Source: Agrobacterium tumefaciens
Lineage (GTDB): Bacteria; Pseudomonadota; Alphaproteobacteria; Rhizobiales; Rhizobiaceae
Reading direction: 5' to 3'
Length of the DNA: 64,000 bases
Assembly (NCBI RefSeq): GCF_013318015.2
Contig: NZ_CP115841.1
Location: 2,101,001 to 2,165,000 of the forward strand
Shown: positions 35,737 through 45,843 of the stretch, piece by piece
How the letters are laid out: the number at the start of each line of letters is the position of its first letter
Position numbering within the stretch: the first letter of the stretch is position 1
Program-made: the position numbers and the translations under genes
Notes under the pieces: generated by a model
Databases searched by the model: none
The model's input: only the letters and a program-made list of their open reading frames with translations
What the model was told of the DNA's origin: nothing

Positions 35737-37482
35737 ATGGGAAACAGTACCGTCGTGAAAAATCAACCAAAAGCTGAAGCCAGTGATCCGCAAGCGTACC
35801 TGACCGCGCGCCTTGCAACCGCACAGTCTCGTATCGAGAAGACCTTTCTCGAAGGCGGCTCCGTGCTCGTTTCAGTCATGGACATCCTGAACCAGCTCAT
35901 CACCATATTGGACCGCATGACGGGTTCGATGGACGGCGATACCGCGGATGCGGCAATGGCCAACATGCAAAAGACCATTGAGGACATGGTCCGCCTGCCG
36001 GAAACCGAACAGTTGCGACAGGCCGCCTTCGTTGAAATGAGTTCCCTTTGCAAGTCTGCAAACGGCCATGTCGATGATATCCGCGAGACGATCCGTTACC
36101 TGAAAACCTTTGCGGTCACGGTAAAGATCACCGGCGCAGGCATCGCCGAATTTTCCTCCTTTGCCGAGGAAATCCGCGAACGCATCCATTTCGGCGGTAC
36201 TGAAGTCGGCAAATTCGCGCAATATCTCGATCTCATGGACAAGCAGCTTGCCAGAGCGCGCGACGTCTCCTCCGCCATCGGCGCCGATTTCGAAGCAACG
36301 ATCCCCGGCATCGTCGGAGGTTTGAAGACAAATTCCGGTCGCATCGGCGAACAGCATCGCGCCATGACGGCCATGGCTGCCAAGGTGAAATCCGTCGCGC
36401 AGGGCGTGCAGGGCAAGATAGCGGCAACGCTGTCCTCCCTCCAGATCGGCGACATCACCCGCCAACGTGTCGAACATGTGCAGACGACACTCGCCCTGTT
36501 CAGCGATTATCTGAATTCCGAAGAGGCGCAGGCGTTAAATTCCGCCGAAATGGACGCTCTTTACGACACCGTTTTCGAGATGGTCAGCGCCCAGATCGAC
36601 GAGATGGCAACCACCTTCCAGCAGGATTGCCGCAAGATTTTTGCAGGCATCTCAAGTTTCGCCGACGATGCCGCAACCATTCTTTCACTGCGCGACACCT
36701 TGGTGGAAGATGCTGCCAATGATGGCGGCAGCGCGTTGCAGCTGCTTGAGAAGGACATAGCAAAGGCGTGCGATCTGGCCGGGCGCGTTCAGGAAGGCAT
36801 GGCGGATGCCAATGCGGTCGTCGCTTCCGTTACCGGTACCGCACAGGACCTGTTGCACGGCATTGAAGTGCTGCGCTCGATCAAGACTGAAATCCATTAT
36901 ATGGCGCTGAACTCAAACCTGCGCTGCTCGAAACTGGGCGACGAAGGCCGGTCGGTCAATGTCGTCAGCGGCGAGCTGCGGGTCTTTGCCGACAAGCTGG
37001 AAAGCCCGGCGGATTCGATCGTTGCCGATCTCCACCGGATCGAAAGCGTCATTACAAATCTGAAGACGGCTGAGAACCGGAGCGCCGGTGACCTGCGGGA
37101 ACCATTGAACGAAGCACTGGAAGCCATAAGCCACGCCAAGGGTCAGATGGAAACCGGTCTTCAGAATCTCGCCACGGAAGGTCAGGCCGTTTTCAGCCGC
37201 ATCAGTGCAGCCGTGATCAAGCTCGATTTCGAAAGCGAACTCGGCGATGTCCTGAAAGAATGCCATCACGTGGCAAGCGGGCTGGCCGCCGGCGGCGCCG
37301 GAGACATTTCCGGCTTCGCAGAGAAAATCCAGCCGTTTTCGACACGCATCTACAAGATCTACACGATGGCGCAGGAGCGCGACGTGCATCTTCGCTACTT
37401 GCCGGTCGATTTTGCGCCCGGGCAGAAAGCACCCGCCGCCGTCGAAGATGACGACGATCTGTTTGCCGACGCGCTTTTCTAG
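35737..37482 (+). CDS. Soluble methyl-accepting-chemotaxis-like protein
   Basis: 581 residues with no signal peptide or membrane helix, mostly predicted long helices. The segment at about 385-420 (EIHYMALNSNLRCSKLGDEG then RSVNVVSGELRVFADKL) resembles a degenerate MCP hairpin tip, where the usual form reads LLALNAAIEAARAGE-GRGFAVVA-EVR-LA. The CheW/CheA contact residues are thus altered (NLRCSKLGDEG). It ends with an acidic patch, EDDDDLFADALF. It is convergent with the ParA-like gene. It could be a cytoplasmic receptor of the adjacent chemosensory array or a scaffold with no methylation role. Confidence 0.8.
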   Translation: MGNSTVVKNQPKAEASDPQAYLTARLATAQSRIEKTFLEGGSVLVSVMDILNQLITILDRMTGSMDGDTADAAMANMQKTIEDMVRLPETEQLRQAAFVEMSSLCKSANGHVDDIRETIRYLKTFAVTVKITGAGIAEFSSFAEEIRERIHFGGTEVGKFAQYLDLMDKQLARARDVSSAIGADFEATIPGIVGGLKTNSGRIGEQHRAMTAMAAKVKSVAQGVQGKIAATLSSLQIGDITRQRVEHVQTTLALFSDYLNSEEAQALNSAEMDALYDTVFEMVSAQIDEMATTFQQDCRKIFAGISSFADDAATILSLRDTLVEDAANDGGSALQLLEKDIAKACDLAGRVQEGMADANAVVASVTGTAQDLLHGIEVLRSIKTEIHYMALNSNLRCSKLGDEGRSVNVVSGELRVFADKLESPADSIVADLHRIESVITNLKTAENRSAGDLREPLNEALEAISHAKGQMETGLQNLATEGQAVFSRISAAVIKLDFESELGDVLKECHHVASGLAAGGAGDISGFAEKIQPFSTRIYKIYTMAQERDVHLRYLPVDFAPGQKAPAAVEDDDDLFADALF

Positions 37483-37540
37483 AGCGTACCCGATCTAAAC
37501 AGGATCGATGGGGCGCTTTTACTGCGCCGGGTTCCCGGCG

Positions 37541-38242
37541 TCAGGCCGCCTGCATCAGTTTGCCAGGGCTTTTCTTGCTGGAGGCCTCAAGGAGACGGAG
37601 AACCTCGGCGGCAAAAGCTTCGGCATTCTGCAGAGCTTTGTCGAGATTGCTGACATGGCTGGCTTTCATCATATGCAGGCATCCATCGAATTCGAACATA
37701 TCGCGAAACGCAGAACGTTCGAAAATGGGCGTATCGAGAACACGTACATTCCTTTGCGCCAGCAGTTCCCGTGCGGCCAGAAGCGCGCGGGTCGTGACCA
37801 GCGGATTGACGCGGGTCAGCACGACGGAATGGTCGATCCGGATATTCGCCTTTTCATCGAGATAACGCAGCAGCTCCAGCACCTGCGCCCCGCCCTGCGC
37901 ATCCATGGTGCTGCCCTGAACGGGTATCAGCACATGGTTGGAGAGACCGATCGCAGTCGCGAGCAGGGGCGATTGCGCACCGGGCAGGTCGATGATCACA
38001 TGATCGAATGCACGGCGGCTGTCGATGACATGCTGCTGTAACGTAGCCGCCGTCACATAGGTGATGACTGAAAAATCGACACGCGCATCGGCCTTTTCAC
38101 GCCAGCGGGAAATCCAGCGCTGTGGATCGGTATCGATGACGCAAACCCGTGATCCGCGCCGCGCCAGTTCGGACGCCAGGAGAAGAACCGCCGTGGTTTT
38201 CCCGGCGCCGCCCTTGGTATTCGCGAAGGTGATAACTGGCAT
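37541..38242 (-). CDS. ParA/MinD-family ATPase of the chemotaxis cluster
   Basis: 233 residues. The deviant Walker A KGGAGKTT is at 9-16, the A' motif IDTDPQRW starts near residue 36, and Walker B is HVIIDLPG. It lacks the N-terminal DNA-binding domain of plasmid ParA and resembles VirC1/ParC/PpfA-type orphan positioning ATPases. It lies 117 bases after cheB on the same strand with no partner parB gene. In Rhodobacter (PpfA) and Vibrio (ParC), ParA-like proteins distribute chemosensory arrays between daughter cells; the same role is inferred here. Confidence 0.88.
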   Translation of the reverse strand: MPVITFANTKGGAGKTTAVLLLASELARRGSRVCVIDTDPQRWISRWREKADARVDFSVITYVTAATLQQHVIDSRRAFDHVIIDLPGAQSPLLATAIGLSNHVLIPVQGSTMDAQGGAQVLELLRYLDEKANIRIDHSVVLTRVNPLVTTRALLAARELLAQRNVRVLDTPIFERSAFRDMFEFDGCLHMMKASHVSNLDKALQNAEAFAAEVLRLLEASSKKSPGKLMQAA

Positions 38243-38359
38243 GGCATGATCCGGAAAACTGGGCGGAGACGGTCATGCCTCGCGGAACGCACCTGTCGCA
38301 TGGTGTTACCGCCATCATTGGCGAGTTTGGTTAATGCCGGGTAAAAAAGGGTCGCGCCA

Positions 38360-39448
38360 TCAGCGGCGGCGGTCTTCGGCCTGAATTTCCAGCGCGATCC
38401 TGTCGAGTGGCAGAACCTTGTCGACACCGCCATGGGCGATCGCTTCCTTCGGCATGCCGAAGACAACAGAGGATGCTTCGTCCTGCGCCACCGTGAAGGC
38501 GCCGGCCTGATGCATTTCCAGCATGCCGCGTGCGCCATCATCACCCATGCCTGTCATGATGATGCCCATAGCGTTGGCACCGGCGGCACGCGCGGAAGAA
38601 CGAAACAGAACGTCCACTGAAGGCCGGTGTCGCGAAACCAGTGGCCCGGTGCGGACCGAAACGCGATAACGTGCACCCTGCCGCTCCAGCAGCATATGTC
38701 TGTCGCCCGGCGCAATCAGCACATGGCCGCGCAGCACCGGATCGCCGTCCTCGGCCTCCTTGATCTCGACATCGCAGAGACTGTTCAGGCGTTTTGCAAA
38801 TGCGGCGGTAAATTTTTCCGGCATATGCTGAACGATCACGATGCCGGGTGAATTGGCTGGCAGCTTCATCAGCATTGCGCGCAACGCTTCTGTGCCGCCG
38901 GTGGATGCACCGACACAGACCACCATTTCAGTAGTGCGTGCCATGGCCTTGCCCGAAGGCGGCGGCAGCACGGCATCGGCGGTCAGCTTGGCCTGCGGAC
39001 CGCTTGCGGCAGCCGAACGCAGCACCGCCCGCGCATTGCCGACGCGGGCGTGCGCCGCACTTTTGACGACCTCGCAGATGCGCGTGGCCTGCTCCGCCAG
39101 ATGATCCGCAGCGCCTATCCTCGGCTTCAGGATGATGTCGACCGCCCCCGCCTCCAGTGCCTGAAGCAGGGTTTCCGATCCGGCCTCGGTCAGCGACGAG
39201 CACATGACTACAGGGATCGGTTTCTGCGACATGATCTTGCGCAGGAAGGTGATGCCGTCCATGCGCGGCATTTCCACATCAAGCGTGATGACATCGGGAA
39301 TTTCTTCCTGAATGCGCTTGGCCGCAACAAACGGATCGGCAGCGGCCCCGATCACCTCAATGCCGGGATCGCTTTCGAGAACCTCCGTCAGGGTCTGCCG
39401 GACGCTGGCGGAATCGTCGACGATAAGAACGCGGATTTTTTTCGACAT
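38360..39448 (-). CDS. cheB: Chemotaxis response regulator protein-glutamate methylesterase CheB
   Basis: 362 residues. The receiver domain (1-120) has D11/D12, phospho-acceptor D57 (VITLDVEMP) and K in ILKPR, then a linker. The C-terminal methylesterase/deamidase has catalytic serine in [11 protein letters not shown], histidine in [10 protein letters not shown] and aspartate in MTGMGDDGA. It removes methyl groups from receptors. It starts 12 bases after cheR. Confidence 0.95.
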   Translation of the reverse strand: MSKKIRVLIVDDSASVRQTLTEVLESDPGIEVIGAAADPFVAAKRIQEEIPDVITLDVEMPRMDGITFLRKIMSQKPIPVVMCSSLTEAGSETLLQALEAGAVDIILKPRIGAADHLAEQATRICEVVKSAAHARVGNARAVLRSAAASGPQAKLTADAVLPPPSGKAMARTTEMVVCVGASTGGTEALRAMLMKLPANSPGIVIVQHMPEKFTAAFAKRLNSLCDVEIKEAEDGDPVLRGHVLIAPGDRHMLLERQGARYRVSVRTGPLVSRHRPSVDVLFRSSARAAGANAMGIIMTGMGDDGARGMLEMHQAGAFTVAQDEASSVVFGMPKEAIAHGGVDKVLPLDRIALEIQAEDRRR

Positions 39449-39460
39449 GGCTCTCTGCCG

Positions 39461-40330
39461 CTATTGCTTCTTGAAAACGGTATTGGCGACCTGCCGCAGG
39501 GGCAGGTCGATACCGGTTATCGTTTCGGAATGACCGATGAAAAGGTAACCGCCCGGCACCAGGCGCTTGCACAATTGAGTCAGGACGTGCACCTGCGTTT
39601 TTTTATCAAAGTAGATGAGAACGTTACGGCAGAAGAGAAGGTGCACCGCATCGCCGATCTGGTAGGTCGGGTCCATGAGGTTGAGGCGGGCAAAACCGAT
39701 CTTGGAACGCAGCCGCGGCACGATCCGAACCTCCCGTCGTCCGGCATCGACCGACCGCATGACATATTTGCGCATCATGTCGGCCGGAACCGGTTCGAGC
39801 AGTTCACGGGCATAGATACCGCTATGGGCTTTCCTGAGCACATCAGTGGAAAGGTCGGTCGCAAGGATGCTGAAATTGTTGATGACCTGTTTCTCGGCCG
39901 CTTCGGCCAGCACCATCGCCATGGTATAGGGTTCCGCACCCGTCGAACAGGCGGAACTCCAGGCGCGGATACGCCCATGGCCTTCACCCGCAAGTGCAGG
40001 CAAAGCGAATTTCTCCATGTAGTCGAAATGGTTCGGTTCACGGAAAAAATCCGTCTTGTTGGTCGTCACCACGTCAATCAGGTAGATCGCTTCCTCTTCC
40101 AGCCCGTCTTCGCGGAAGAGGAAATTGCAATATTGAGCGAAGGTGGCATGCCCCGTGGCGCGAAGGCGCTTGCGAAGACGCCCTTCCAGCATGGTGCGCT
40201 TGCTGTCCGGCATCTTTATGCCGCTGTAATTGTAGATGTATTCGGCGAGCAGCCGGAAATCCCGCTGACTCAGGCCATCATGCGCGGAGCTGGCAGCAAT
40301 TGAGGCATCCACGGAAAGGGCTCTCCTCAT
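39461..40330 (-). CDS. cheR: Chemotaxis protein methyltransferase CheR
   Basis: 289-residue SAM-dependent methyltransferase that methylates receptor glutamates. The N-terminal helical domain (to about 95) includes FRLLAEYIYNYSGIKMPD. The SAM domain has RAWSSACSTGAEPYTMAM, NLMDPTYQIGDAVHLLFCRNVLIYF split by turns, and GGYLFIGHSE near the end. There is no pentapeptide-tether domain. Overlaps the cheW stop by 4 bases. Confidence 0.95.
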   Translation of the reverse strand: MRRALSVDASIAASSAHDGLSQRDFRLLAEYIYNYSGIKMPDSKRTMLEGRLRKRLRATGHATFAQYCNFLFREDGLEEEAIYLIDVVTTNKTDFFREPNHFDYMEKFALPALAGEGHGRIRAWSSACSTGAEPYTMAMVLAEAAEKQVINNFSILATDLSTDVLRKAHSGIYARELLEPVPADMMRKYVMRSVDAGRREVRIVPRLRSKIGFARLNLMDPTYQIGDAVHLLFCRNVLIYFDKKTQVHVLTQLCKRLVPGGYLFIGHSETITGIDLPLRQVANTVFKKQ

Positions 40331-40821
40331 GCCGCCTGAACCGGTGTGCCGCCCTGGCGGGCAATGGCGTTTTCTTCGTTCGAGAAAAGCTTTGCAAGAT
40401 CGATGATGACGACGAAATCACCTTCCCGGCGAACCACACCTGCAATGTAGTCGGAGTTCCAGTGAACGCCGATATCGGGTGCCGTTTCCATCTGGTCGCG
40501 ACGGAACGGCGTCACCTCGAACACCTTGTCCGCCACGAGACCTATCGCCAGCGTGCGGGATGGAAACGGAATATCCAGCACCAGCACGCGGGTATGGGGT
40601 GTCCGCACGCTGCGGCTCATTCCGAGCCGCAGCCGCAGATCGATGATGGGCACACCCTGCCCGCGCACATCTCTCAGACCCAGCAGATATTCAGGACTAT
40701 GCGGAATCTTGAACGTGTCCTCATAGTCGAGGATTTCACGGACGACCGCGACGGATACCGCAAAGACCTCCTCACCGAGGCTGAATGTCACGAACTGGCC
40801 TTCTGAAGATGTGCTGGTCAT
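40327..40821 (-). CDS. cheW: Chemotaxis adaptor CheW (second copy)
   Basis: 164-residue adaptor linking receptors to CheA. It has the CheW fold throughout: VTFSLGEEVFAVSVAVVREIL, a central RGQGVPIIDLRLRLG and GLVADKVFEVTPF, ending GDFVVIIDLAKLF. It sits 2 bases after the MCP stop. It differs clearly from the other CheW of this operon, so the array may use two adaptors for different receptors. Confidence 0.94.
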   Translation of the reverse strand: MTSTSSEGQFVTFSLGEEVFAVSVAVVREILDYEDTFKIPHSPEYLLGLRDVRGQGVPIIDLRLRLGMSRSVRTPHTRVLVLDIPFPSRTLAIGLVADKVFEVTPFRRDQMETAPDIGVHWNSDYIAGVVRREGDFVVIIDLAKLFSNEENAIARQGGTPVQAA

Positions 40822-40823
40822 GG

Positions 40824-42641
40824 TCAGGCGCTTTCGCGGAAATCCGCGTCGTCAGCATCGGGACCGCCCATGGACATATCCAGTGCGAAACCTTTGACGC
40901 GGGCTTGCTGGGCGCTGACGGTATTGCCCGTCTGCGGTTTGCGAACGGGGGCCGGCTTCATCGCCGGACGCGTCGCAGCAGGCTTTGCGGCAGGCCGATG
41001 TGCAGCCTGTGCGGGGCGCGACGAGACGCTTGAGGTATCCACCTTGAAGAAGGCGATACTGCTCTGCAACTCTTCGGCCTGCGCTGCCAGCTCTTCTGAA
41101 GTCGCCGACATTTCTTCCGAAGCGCCGGAGTTCTGCTGCGTCACCTTGTCAAGCTGCTGGATTGCCTCGTTGATCTGCGAGGCGCCGATATCCTGCTCAC
41201 GGCAGGCGGCGGAGATTTCGGCGACCAGCTCGGCGGTCTTGCGAATGTCCGGCACCAGACGGTTCAGCATGTCGCCCGCTTCGGTTGCCACCTGCACGGT
41301 CTCGCCGGAAAGCGAGCTGATCTCGCTGGCAGCAGCCTGGCTGCGTTCGGCGAGCTTGCGCACTTCCGATGCCACGACAGCAAAACCCTTGCCGTGTTCC
41401 CCAGCGCGCGCCGCCTCAACGGCGGCGTTCAGCGCCAGAAGATCGGTCTGGCGGGCAATTTCCTGCACGATGGAAATCTTCTCGGCGATGGTGCGCATGG
41501 CGACCACAGCGCGGTTGACGGCTTCACCGCTGGCTTCGGCGTCCTTGGACGACTGACGCGCGATCTTTTCCGTTTGCGCGGCATTGTCGGCATTCTGCTT
41601 GATGTTGGCAGCCATCTCTTCCATCGAGGCCGAGGCCTCTTCGGCAGACGATGCCTGCTCGGTCGCGCCCTGGCTCAGCTGTTCGGAGCTGGCCGACAGT
41701 TCCTGGCTGCCGGAGGACACATTGTCGGAAGCGGAAAGCGCATCGGCGACAATGCCGCGCAGGCGCTCAACCATCCGTTCCAGCGCAAGGCCGAGAGTAT
41801 CCCTGTCGGACAGGGGTTTCGGCATGACGGTAAGATCGCCATCCGCAATCCTGTCGGCAATGCCTGCGGTATTGCGCAGATTGCCCGTCATCGTGTTGAT
41901 GCGCGCAACGAGATCCTTGATCTCGTCATTGGTCTTGATCTCGACATTCTGATCAAGATCGCCGATCGCAACCGCCTCCGCCACGGTCATGATCTTGCGC
42001 AATCCGCTGCTGATGCCGAGCGCGATCCAGAATGCTGTCGCGATGGCGATGAGTACGGCAACGACCGATGCACTGACCAGCAGGGTGCGGGTCTGCTCAT
42101 AGTCATCAGCCGCCAATTGCTTCGATTCTTCAAGACGGTCGCGGTTCATCTTGACGCCCTCGCCCAGTTTCCCGGTCAGGGCATTGGCAGCGTCACGGCC
42201 CTTGCCGGACGAGTACGACGCGGCGAGCGACGTATTGCCCTGCGCAACCAGTTCCCGGACGTGATCATCACTGGCCTCGAAAGCCTTGGTGATGGCCTGC
42301 AGATCCGTCCAGAACGCACGCGTCTCGGCGCTGGCGGTGGCTGCCATATCATTCAGCATGGCCGTCAACTGGTCGCGACTTTCGTTACCTGCCGCCTTGA
42401 AAAGCTGGGTTTCCTCCGGCGAAGCAGCAAGGATGATATTCTTCTGCGACCGGACAGTTGCCAGCGCCAGTGCGTTCATCTGGTGAACCTTGTCGAGGCG
42501 CACGACAGTGCCATCGACCACATCGTCCATGGCATTCTTGGCGATACCGAGGCTGTAGATGCCGTAGCCGGCCGTTCCGGCAAGCATCAGGATCAGAAAG
42601 CCGAAGGCAACCGCCAGCTTCATCTTGATTGTAAATCGCAT
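40824..42641 (-). CDS. Methyl-accepting chemotaxis protein
   Basis: 605-residue receptor. The start at 42641 (AAGGAG upstream, 1 base after the preceding cheW stop) gives [20 protein letters not shown], a first membrane helix at about 8-28. A four-helix-bundle periplasmic domain (about 30-190) contains [19 protein letters not shown], typical of small-molecule-binding 4HB sensors. Helix 2 is at about 192-213, then HAMP. The signalling tip reads [19 protein letters not shown] then [19 protein letters not shown]. The C-terminal extension of about 85 residues is rich in Ala, Pro and Lys and ends [11 protein letters not shown], with no NWETF-like tether. Confidence 0.94.
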   Translation of the reverse strand: MRFTIKMKLAVAFGFLILMLAGTAGYGIYSLGIAKNAMDDVVDGTVVRLDKVHQMNALALATVRSQKNIILAASPEETQLFKAAGNESRDQLTAMLNDMAATASAETRAFWTDLQAITKAFEASDDHVRELVAQGNTSLAASYSSGKGRDAANALTGKLGEGVKMNRDRLEESKQLAADDYEQTRTLLVSASVVAVLIAIATAFWIALGISSGLRKIMTVAEAVAIGDLDQNVEIKTNDEIKDLVARINTMTGNLRNTAGIADRIADGDLTVMPKPLSDRDTLGLALERMVERLRGIVADALSASDNVSSGSQELSASSEQLSQGATEQASSAEEASASMEEMAANIKQNADNAAQTEKIARQSSKDAEASGEAVNRAVVAMRTIAEKISIVQEIARQTDLLALNAAVEAARAGEHGKGFAVVASEVRKLAERSQAAASEISSLSGETVQVATEAGDMLNRLVPDIRKTAELVAEISAACREQDIGASQINEAIQQLDKVTQQNSGASEEMSATSEELAAQAEELQSSIAFFKVDTSSVSSRPAQAAHRPAAKPAATRPAMKPAPVRKPQTGNTVSAQQARVKGFALDMSMGGPDADDADFRESA

Positions 42642-42642
42642 C

Positions 42643-43188
42643 TCAATGCTCCTTGGAAAGTTCGATGACGTTGCCACGCGCGCCGGACGAAACCGGTCCG
42701 GACTCGCGATGCCCCGTGAAAATTGCTGTCAGATTTGGAAGAATGACGAACTCGCTGCCGCGTTTGATGAGGCAATGGATGTAATCCGCCCGCCACCGCA
42801 TGCCGACGCTCGGCGGCGGTTCGCTGGCTGCCCGGCTGAACGTGGTCACCTCGTTGACCTTATCGGTCCTGATGCCGATCAATGCCGGCTCGCCATCAAA
42901 CGGCAGTTCTATGACGACGATACGGCTATCAATGGTTCGCTCGGTGGCTTCCATGCCAAAGGCAAGACGGATATCGGCCAGAGGGATGACCTTGCCCCGG
43001 AAGTTGATAACACTCGCCACAAAGGCTTTAGCACCGGGAACGGCGGTTTCGGGCAGAAGATCCAGAATTTCCCGGACCTTCACCGCCTCGATGGCGAAGG
43101 TCTCGCCCGCGATGTTGAAGGTCAGAACTTCCACGGCGTCGGACACGCCCCAAAATTCGTCCGTCTGCTTCAAGAGAGACTGGTTCAT
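42643..43188 (-). CDS. cheW: Chemotaxis adaptor CheW (first copy)
   Basis: 181-residue CheW with an N-terminal extension of about 18 residues. The fold includes [40 protein letters not shown] and [15 protein letters not shown]-terminal tail of about 25 residues after [11 protein letters not shown] is unusual. It overlaps cheA by 4 bases. Confidence 0.94.
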   Translation of the reverse strand: MNQSLLKQTDEFWGVSDAVEVLTFNIAGETFAIEAVKVREILDLLPETAVPGAKAFVASVINFRGKVIPLADIRLAFGMEATERTIDSRIVVIELPFDGEPALIGIRTDKVNEVTTFSRAASEPPPSVGMRWRADYIHCLIKRGSEFVILPNLTAIFTGHRESGPVSSGARGNVIELSKEH

Positions 43189-45152
43189 CCCGCGGCCCGC
43201 AATCGCGCCTCCTGTTGTTGCCCCGCCATCACCAGATGTGCGACATCGAGGATAAGGGCGACATTGCCGTCACCGAGGATGGTCGCGCCGGAGAATGTCG
43301 CGACGTCATGGTGCAGTTTCGACATGGCCTTGATGACCGTCTGGTGGTCACCGATGATCTGGTCGACCACAAGCCCGACCCGCTCGGAGCCGGTGGAAAT
43401 GACGACGATCTTCTGGAACTGATCCGGCTTGGTTCCGGTGTTGAACAATTCGCGCAGGCGAATGAAGGGAACGAGGCTCTCGCGCAGTGAAATGAAGGAC
43501 CGGCCCCGCGAACGAATATCGTCGTCAGGCGACAGTTCCAGGCATTCCTCCACCGCCGGCAGCGGAATGACGTAACAACCATTGCCGACCCGCACCAGCA
43601 GGCCGTCGATGATGGCCAGAGTCAACGGGATCGCCAGCGAAACTTCCGAACCCGCGCCCGGCGTGCTGGTAACGCTGATCGTGCCGCGAAGGGCCTCGAC
43701 ACTCTTTTTCACCACATCCATGCCGACACCACGGCCGGAAAGACTGGTAACTTCAGAGGCTGTCGAAAAGCCCGGCTGGAAGATCATCTGCAGCAGTTCC
43801 TGATCGCTGACCTGCGCGTTCGGAGCCAAAAGGCCGGAAGCCTCAGCTTTTGCCCGGACGCGCTGGCGATCAATGCCACGGCCATCGTCACGGATGGTGA
43901 TCGTCACATCACCGCCCGACTGGCGGGCAATGAGGGTGATCCGCCCCGTCGCCGGTTTGCCGGCCGCCACACGCTCATCGCTTTTTTCGAGTCCATGGTC
44001 GCAGGAGTTACGGACAAGGTGCACAAGTGGATCAGCCAGGCGTTCGATCACCGCCTTGTCGACCTCTGTGCCTTCGCCCTCGGTCTCCAGCTCGATCTGT
44101 TTGCCCGTTTCCCGCGCCAGGTCATGGATCAGACGGCGGAACCGACCAAAAAGCTGGGCGATCGGCACCATTCGCAGGACCATCATCGTATCGCGAAGTT
44201 CTCCGGAAAGACGCTCGACATCCTCCGAAACAGAGCGCAAAAGAATATCGACGCTGCTACCCGCCAGCTGCGAAAGTCGGGACTGGGCAATGACGAGTTC
44301 ACCGACCCGATCCATCAACTCGTCAAGTCTTTCAGCAGGCACCCGCACGTTTTCGGCCGCCTTGCCGCCCTTCGGATCGGCGGCGACCTTTCTGGCTTCC
44401 GGCAGGATTTCGGAAACGGGGAGCTCTTCTTCGACAACCGCTTCGATTGCGCGGATATCGATCTCCATGTCATCCATCACGAAGATGAAAACGTCGTCGA
44501 TTGCCGATTGCGGCTGCTCGGTCGTCAGCCGGACTGTCCAGCCCAGATGGAGATCGCTCGGATTGAGTGCATCGAGAGACGGCACCGTCGAGGTGTCGGC
44601 AACGATTTCACAATCGCCGAGTTCGGCCAGCTCATCGAGAAGACCAAGGGGATTGGTTCCGTTTGCCATGGCATTGACGGGCAACCGGAACCGGATTTCC
44701 CAGGTGGCGGCTTTTGCCTTTGCCTGCTTCCTGGCGAGATTCTGCGCCGGAACATGTGTCAGGACACCGCCATCGCCACGAGTGCCGACTGCCGCACGAA
44801 GCTTGGCGAGCAGCTGCTCTCCAACATCACCCTGCACACCGTGCGGATTGTCGACCAGCGCCTGCATATGATCCTGCGCTTCAAGAACGGCTGCGACCAG
44901 TTCGCTGGTTGCCGGAACCTCGCCCTTGCGCACCCGGTCAAAGGCGGTTTCGCAATGGTGGGTGAAAGCGGCAAGCGCCTCGAACCCGAACATTGCCCCG
45001 GACCCCTTCAATGTATGCAGTCCGCGGAAAACGGCGTCGATCTGATCCTGATCGGTCAAATCGTGAAGCAGATCGAGAAGGCCACCCTCGATTTGCTCGA
45101 AAAGCTCCGCAGCCTCCGTTCTGAAAACCTGAATAGGGTCCAGCGTCGTCAT
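43185..45152 (-). CDS. cheA: Chemotaxis histidine kinase CheA
   Basis: 655-residue kinase. P1 (1-110) has phospho-accepting H46 in GLHTLKGSGAMFG. A middle domain of about 80 residues (155-235, IRFRLPVNAMANGTNPLGLL) replaces a classical P2. P3 begins near VRVPAERLDELMDRVGELVI. P4 has LVRNSCDHGLE, DDGRGID and GRGVGMDVVKKSVEAL, and P5 is the CheW-like end. It is longer than enterobacterial CheA cores without P2. It couples to CheY at its 5' side and CheW at its 3' side through 4-base overlaps. Confidence 0.95.
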   Translation of the reverse strand: MTTLDPIQVFRTEAAELFEQIEGGLLDLLHDLTDQDQIDAVFRGLHTLKGSGAMFGFEALAAFTHHCETAFDRVRKGEVPATSELVAAVLEAQDHMQALVDNPHGVQGDVGEQLLAKLRAAVGTRGDGGVLTHVPAQNLARKQAKAKAATWEIRFRLPVNAMANGTNPLGLLDELAELGDCEIVADTSTVPSLDALNPSDLHLGWTVRLTTEQPQSAIDDVFIFVMDDMEIDIRAIEAVVEEELPVSEILPEARKVAADPKGGKAAENVRVPAERLDELMDRVGELVIAQSRLSQLAGSSVDILLRSVSEDVERLSGELRDTMMVLRMVPIAQLFGRFRRLIHDLARETGKQIELETEGEGTEVDKAVIERLADPLVHLVRNSCDHGLEKSDERVAAGKPATGRITLIARQSGGDVTITIRDDGRGIDRQRVRAKAEASGLLAPNAQVSDQELLQMIFQPGFSTASEVTSLSGRGVGMDVVKKSVEALRGTISVTSTPGAGSEVSLAIPLTLAIIDGLLVRVGNGCYVIPLPAVEECLELSPDDDIRSRGRSFISLRESLVPFIRLRELFNTGTKPDQFQKIVVISTGSERVGLVVDQIIGDHQTVIKAMSKLHHDVATFSGATILGDGNVALILDVAHLVMAGQQQEARLRAAG

Positions 45153-45520
45153 TTTCCGAGGACCTTTCTGACGATCTTGACCAGATGTTCGGCATCGAAG
45201 GGCTTGGTCAGCCAGCCGGTGGCACCGGCGGCCTTGGCGCGCGCCTTCATGTCCGCATCGGATTCCGTCGTCAAAAAGATGATCGGAATGCCGGTATGAG
45301 CCGGAGATTGCCGAAGCGCCTCAATCATCTCGAGACCATTCATGTTCGGCATGTTGAGATCAGTGACGATGAGGTCGAAATTCGCGGCCTTCGCCTTGGC
45401 AAGACCGTCCTGCCCATCAACGGCCTCGGTAATCTGGTAGCCCGCGCCTGTGAGGGCGATCTTCGTCGTCATGCGAATGCTGGCGGAATCGTCGACCGTT
45501 AAAATATGTGCGCTCATCAT
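45149..45520 (-). CDS. cheY: Chemotaxis response regulator CheY
   Basis: 123-residue single-domain receiver with D10/D11, phospho-acceptor D54 (LIVTDLNMP), IIFLTTES and K in TKPFDAEHL. It has the features of PilH/CheY proteins of alternative chemosensory operons. It overlaps both neighbours by 4 bases. The output may be the flagellar motor or another target. Confidence 0.93.
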   Translation of the reverse strand: MMSAHILTVDDSASIRMTTKIALTGAGYQITEAVDGQDGLAKAKAANFDLIVTDLNMPNMNGLEMIEALRQSPAHTGIPIIFLTTESDADMKARAKAAGATGWLTKPFDAEHLVKIVRKVLGK

Positions 45521-45843
45521 ATGTCCTTTCCATGCAACCAGAACTGGCGGGAGGCTTCATCCATCCGCGACAGGAAACCGCCCCGCCGCAATGTCTGCAA
45601 AACCTGACCGTCAGCCGGCTCTTTCAATGTTATCGTCTTGTTGTTCTGCGCCGCGAAATTGCGCGAGGCTTCCATCAGCTGCACGAAGCTCAAATCCGCA
45701 TCCGCATCCTTGGGCACCTCGACCACCAGCCTGTCGGTGTCTTTGAGACGGTCGAGAAGAAGACCATGTGCCGACGCAATCGACCGTATGGAAAGCGCTT
45801 GCGGCATCTTCAGTGTGTCGTTCGTGGTTTCATCAAAAAACAT
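45517..45843 (-). CDS. STAS-domain protein of the chemosensory operon
   Basis: 108 residues from 45843, where GGGAG lies 7-8 bases upstream; a longer frame to 45882 would overlap the previous gene more. The fold is STAS-like: LSIRSIASAHGLLLDRL, then RLVVEVPKDADADLSFVQLM, then ASRNFAAQNNKTITL. STAS proteins sit at the head of several alternative chemosensory operons; their role is undefined, possibly as an adaptor or phospho-switch. The serine in the DADLSFVQL loop is at the position usually phosphorylated in anti-sigma antagonists. It overlaps the HD-GYP gene by 11 bases. Confidence 0.82.
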   Translation of the reverse strand: MFFDETTNDTLKMPQALSIRSIASAHGLLLDRLKDTDRLVVEVPKDADADLSFVQLMEASRNFAAQNNKTITLKEPADGQVLQTLRRGGFLSRMDEASRQFWLHGKDI

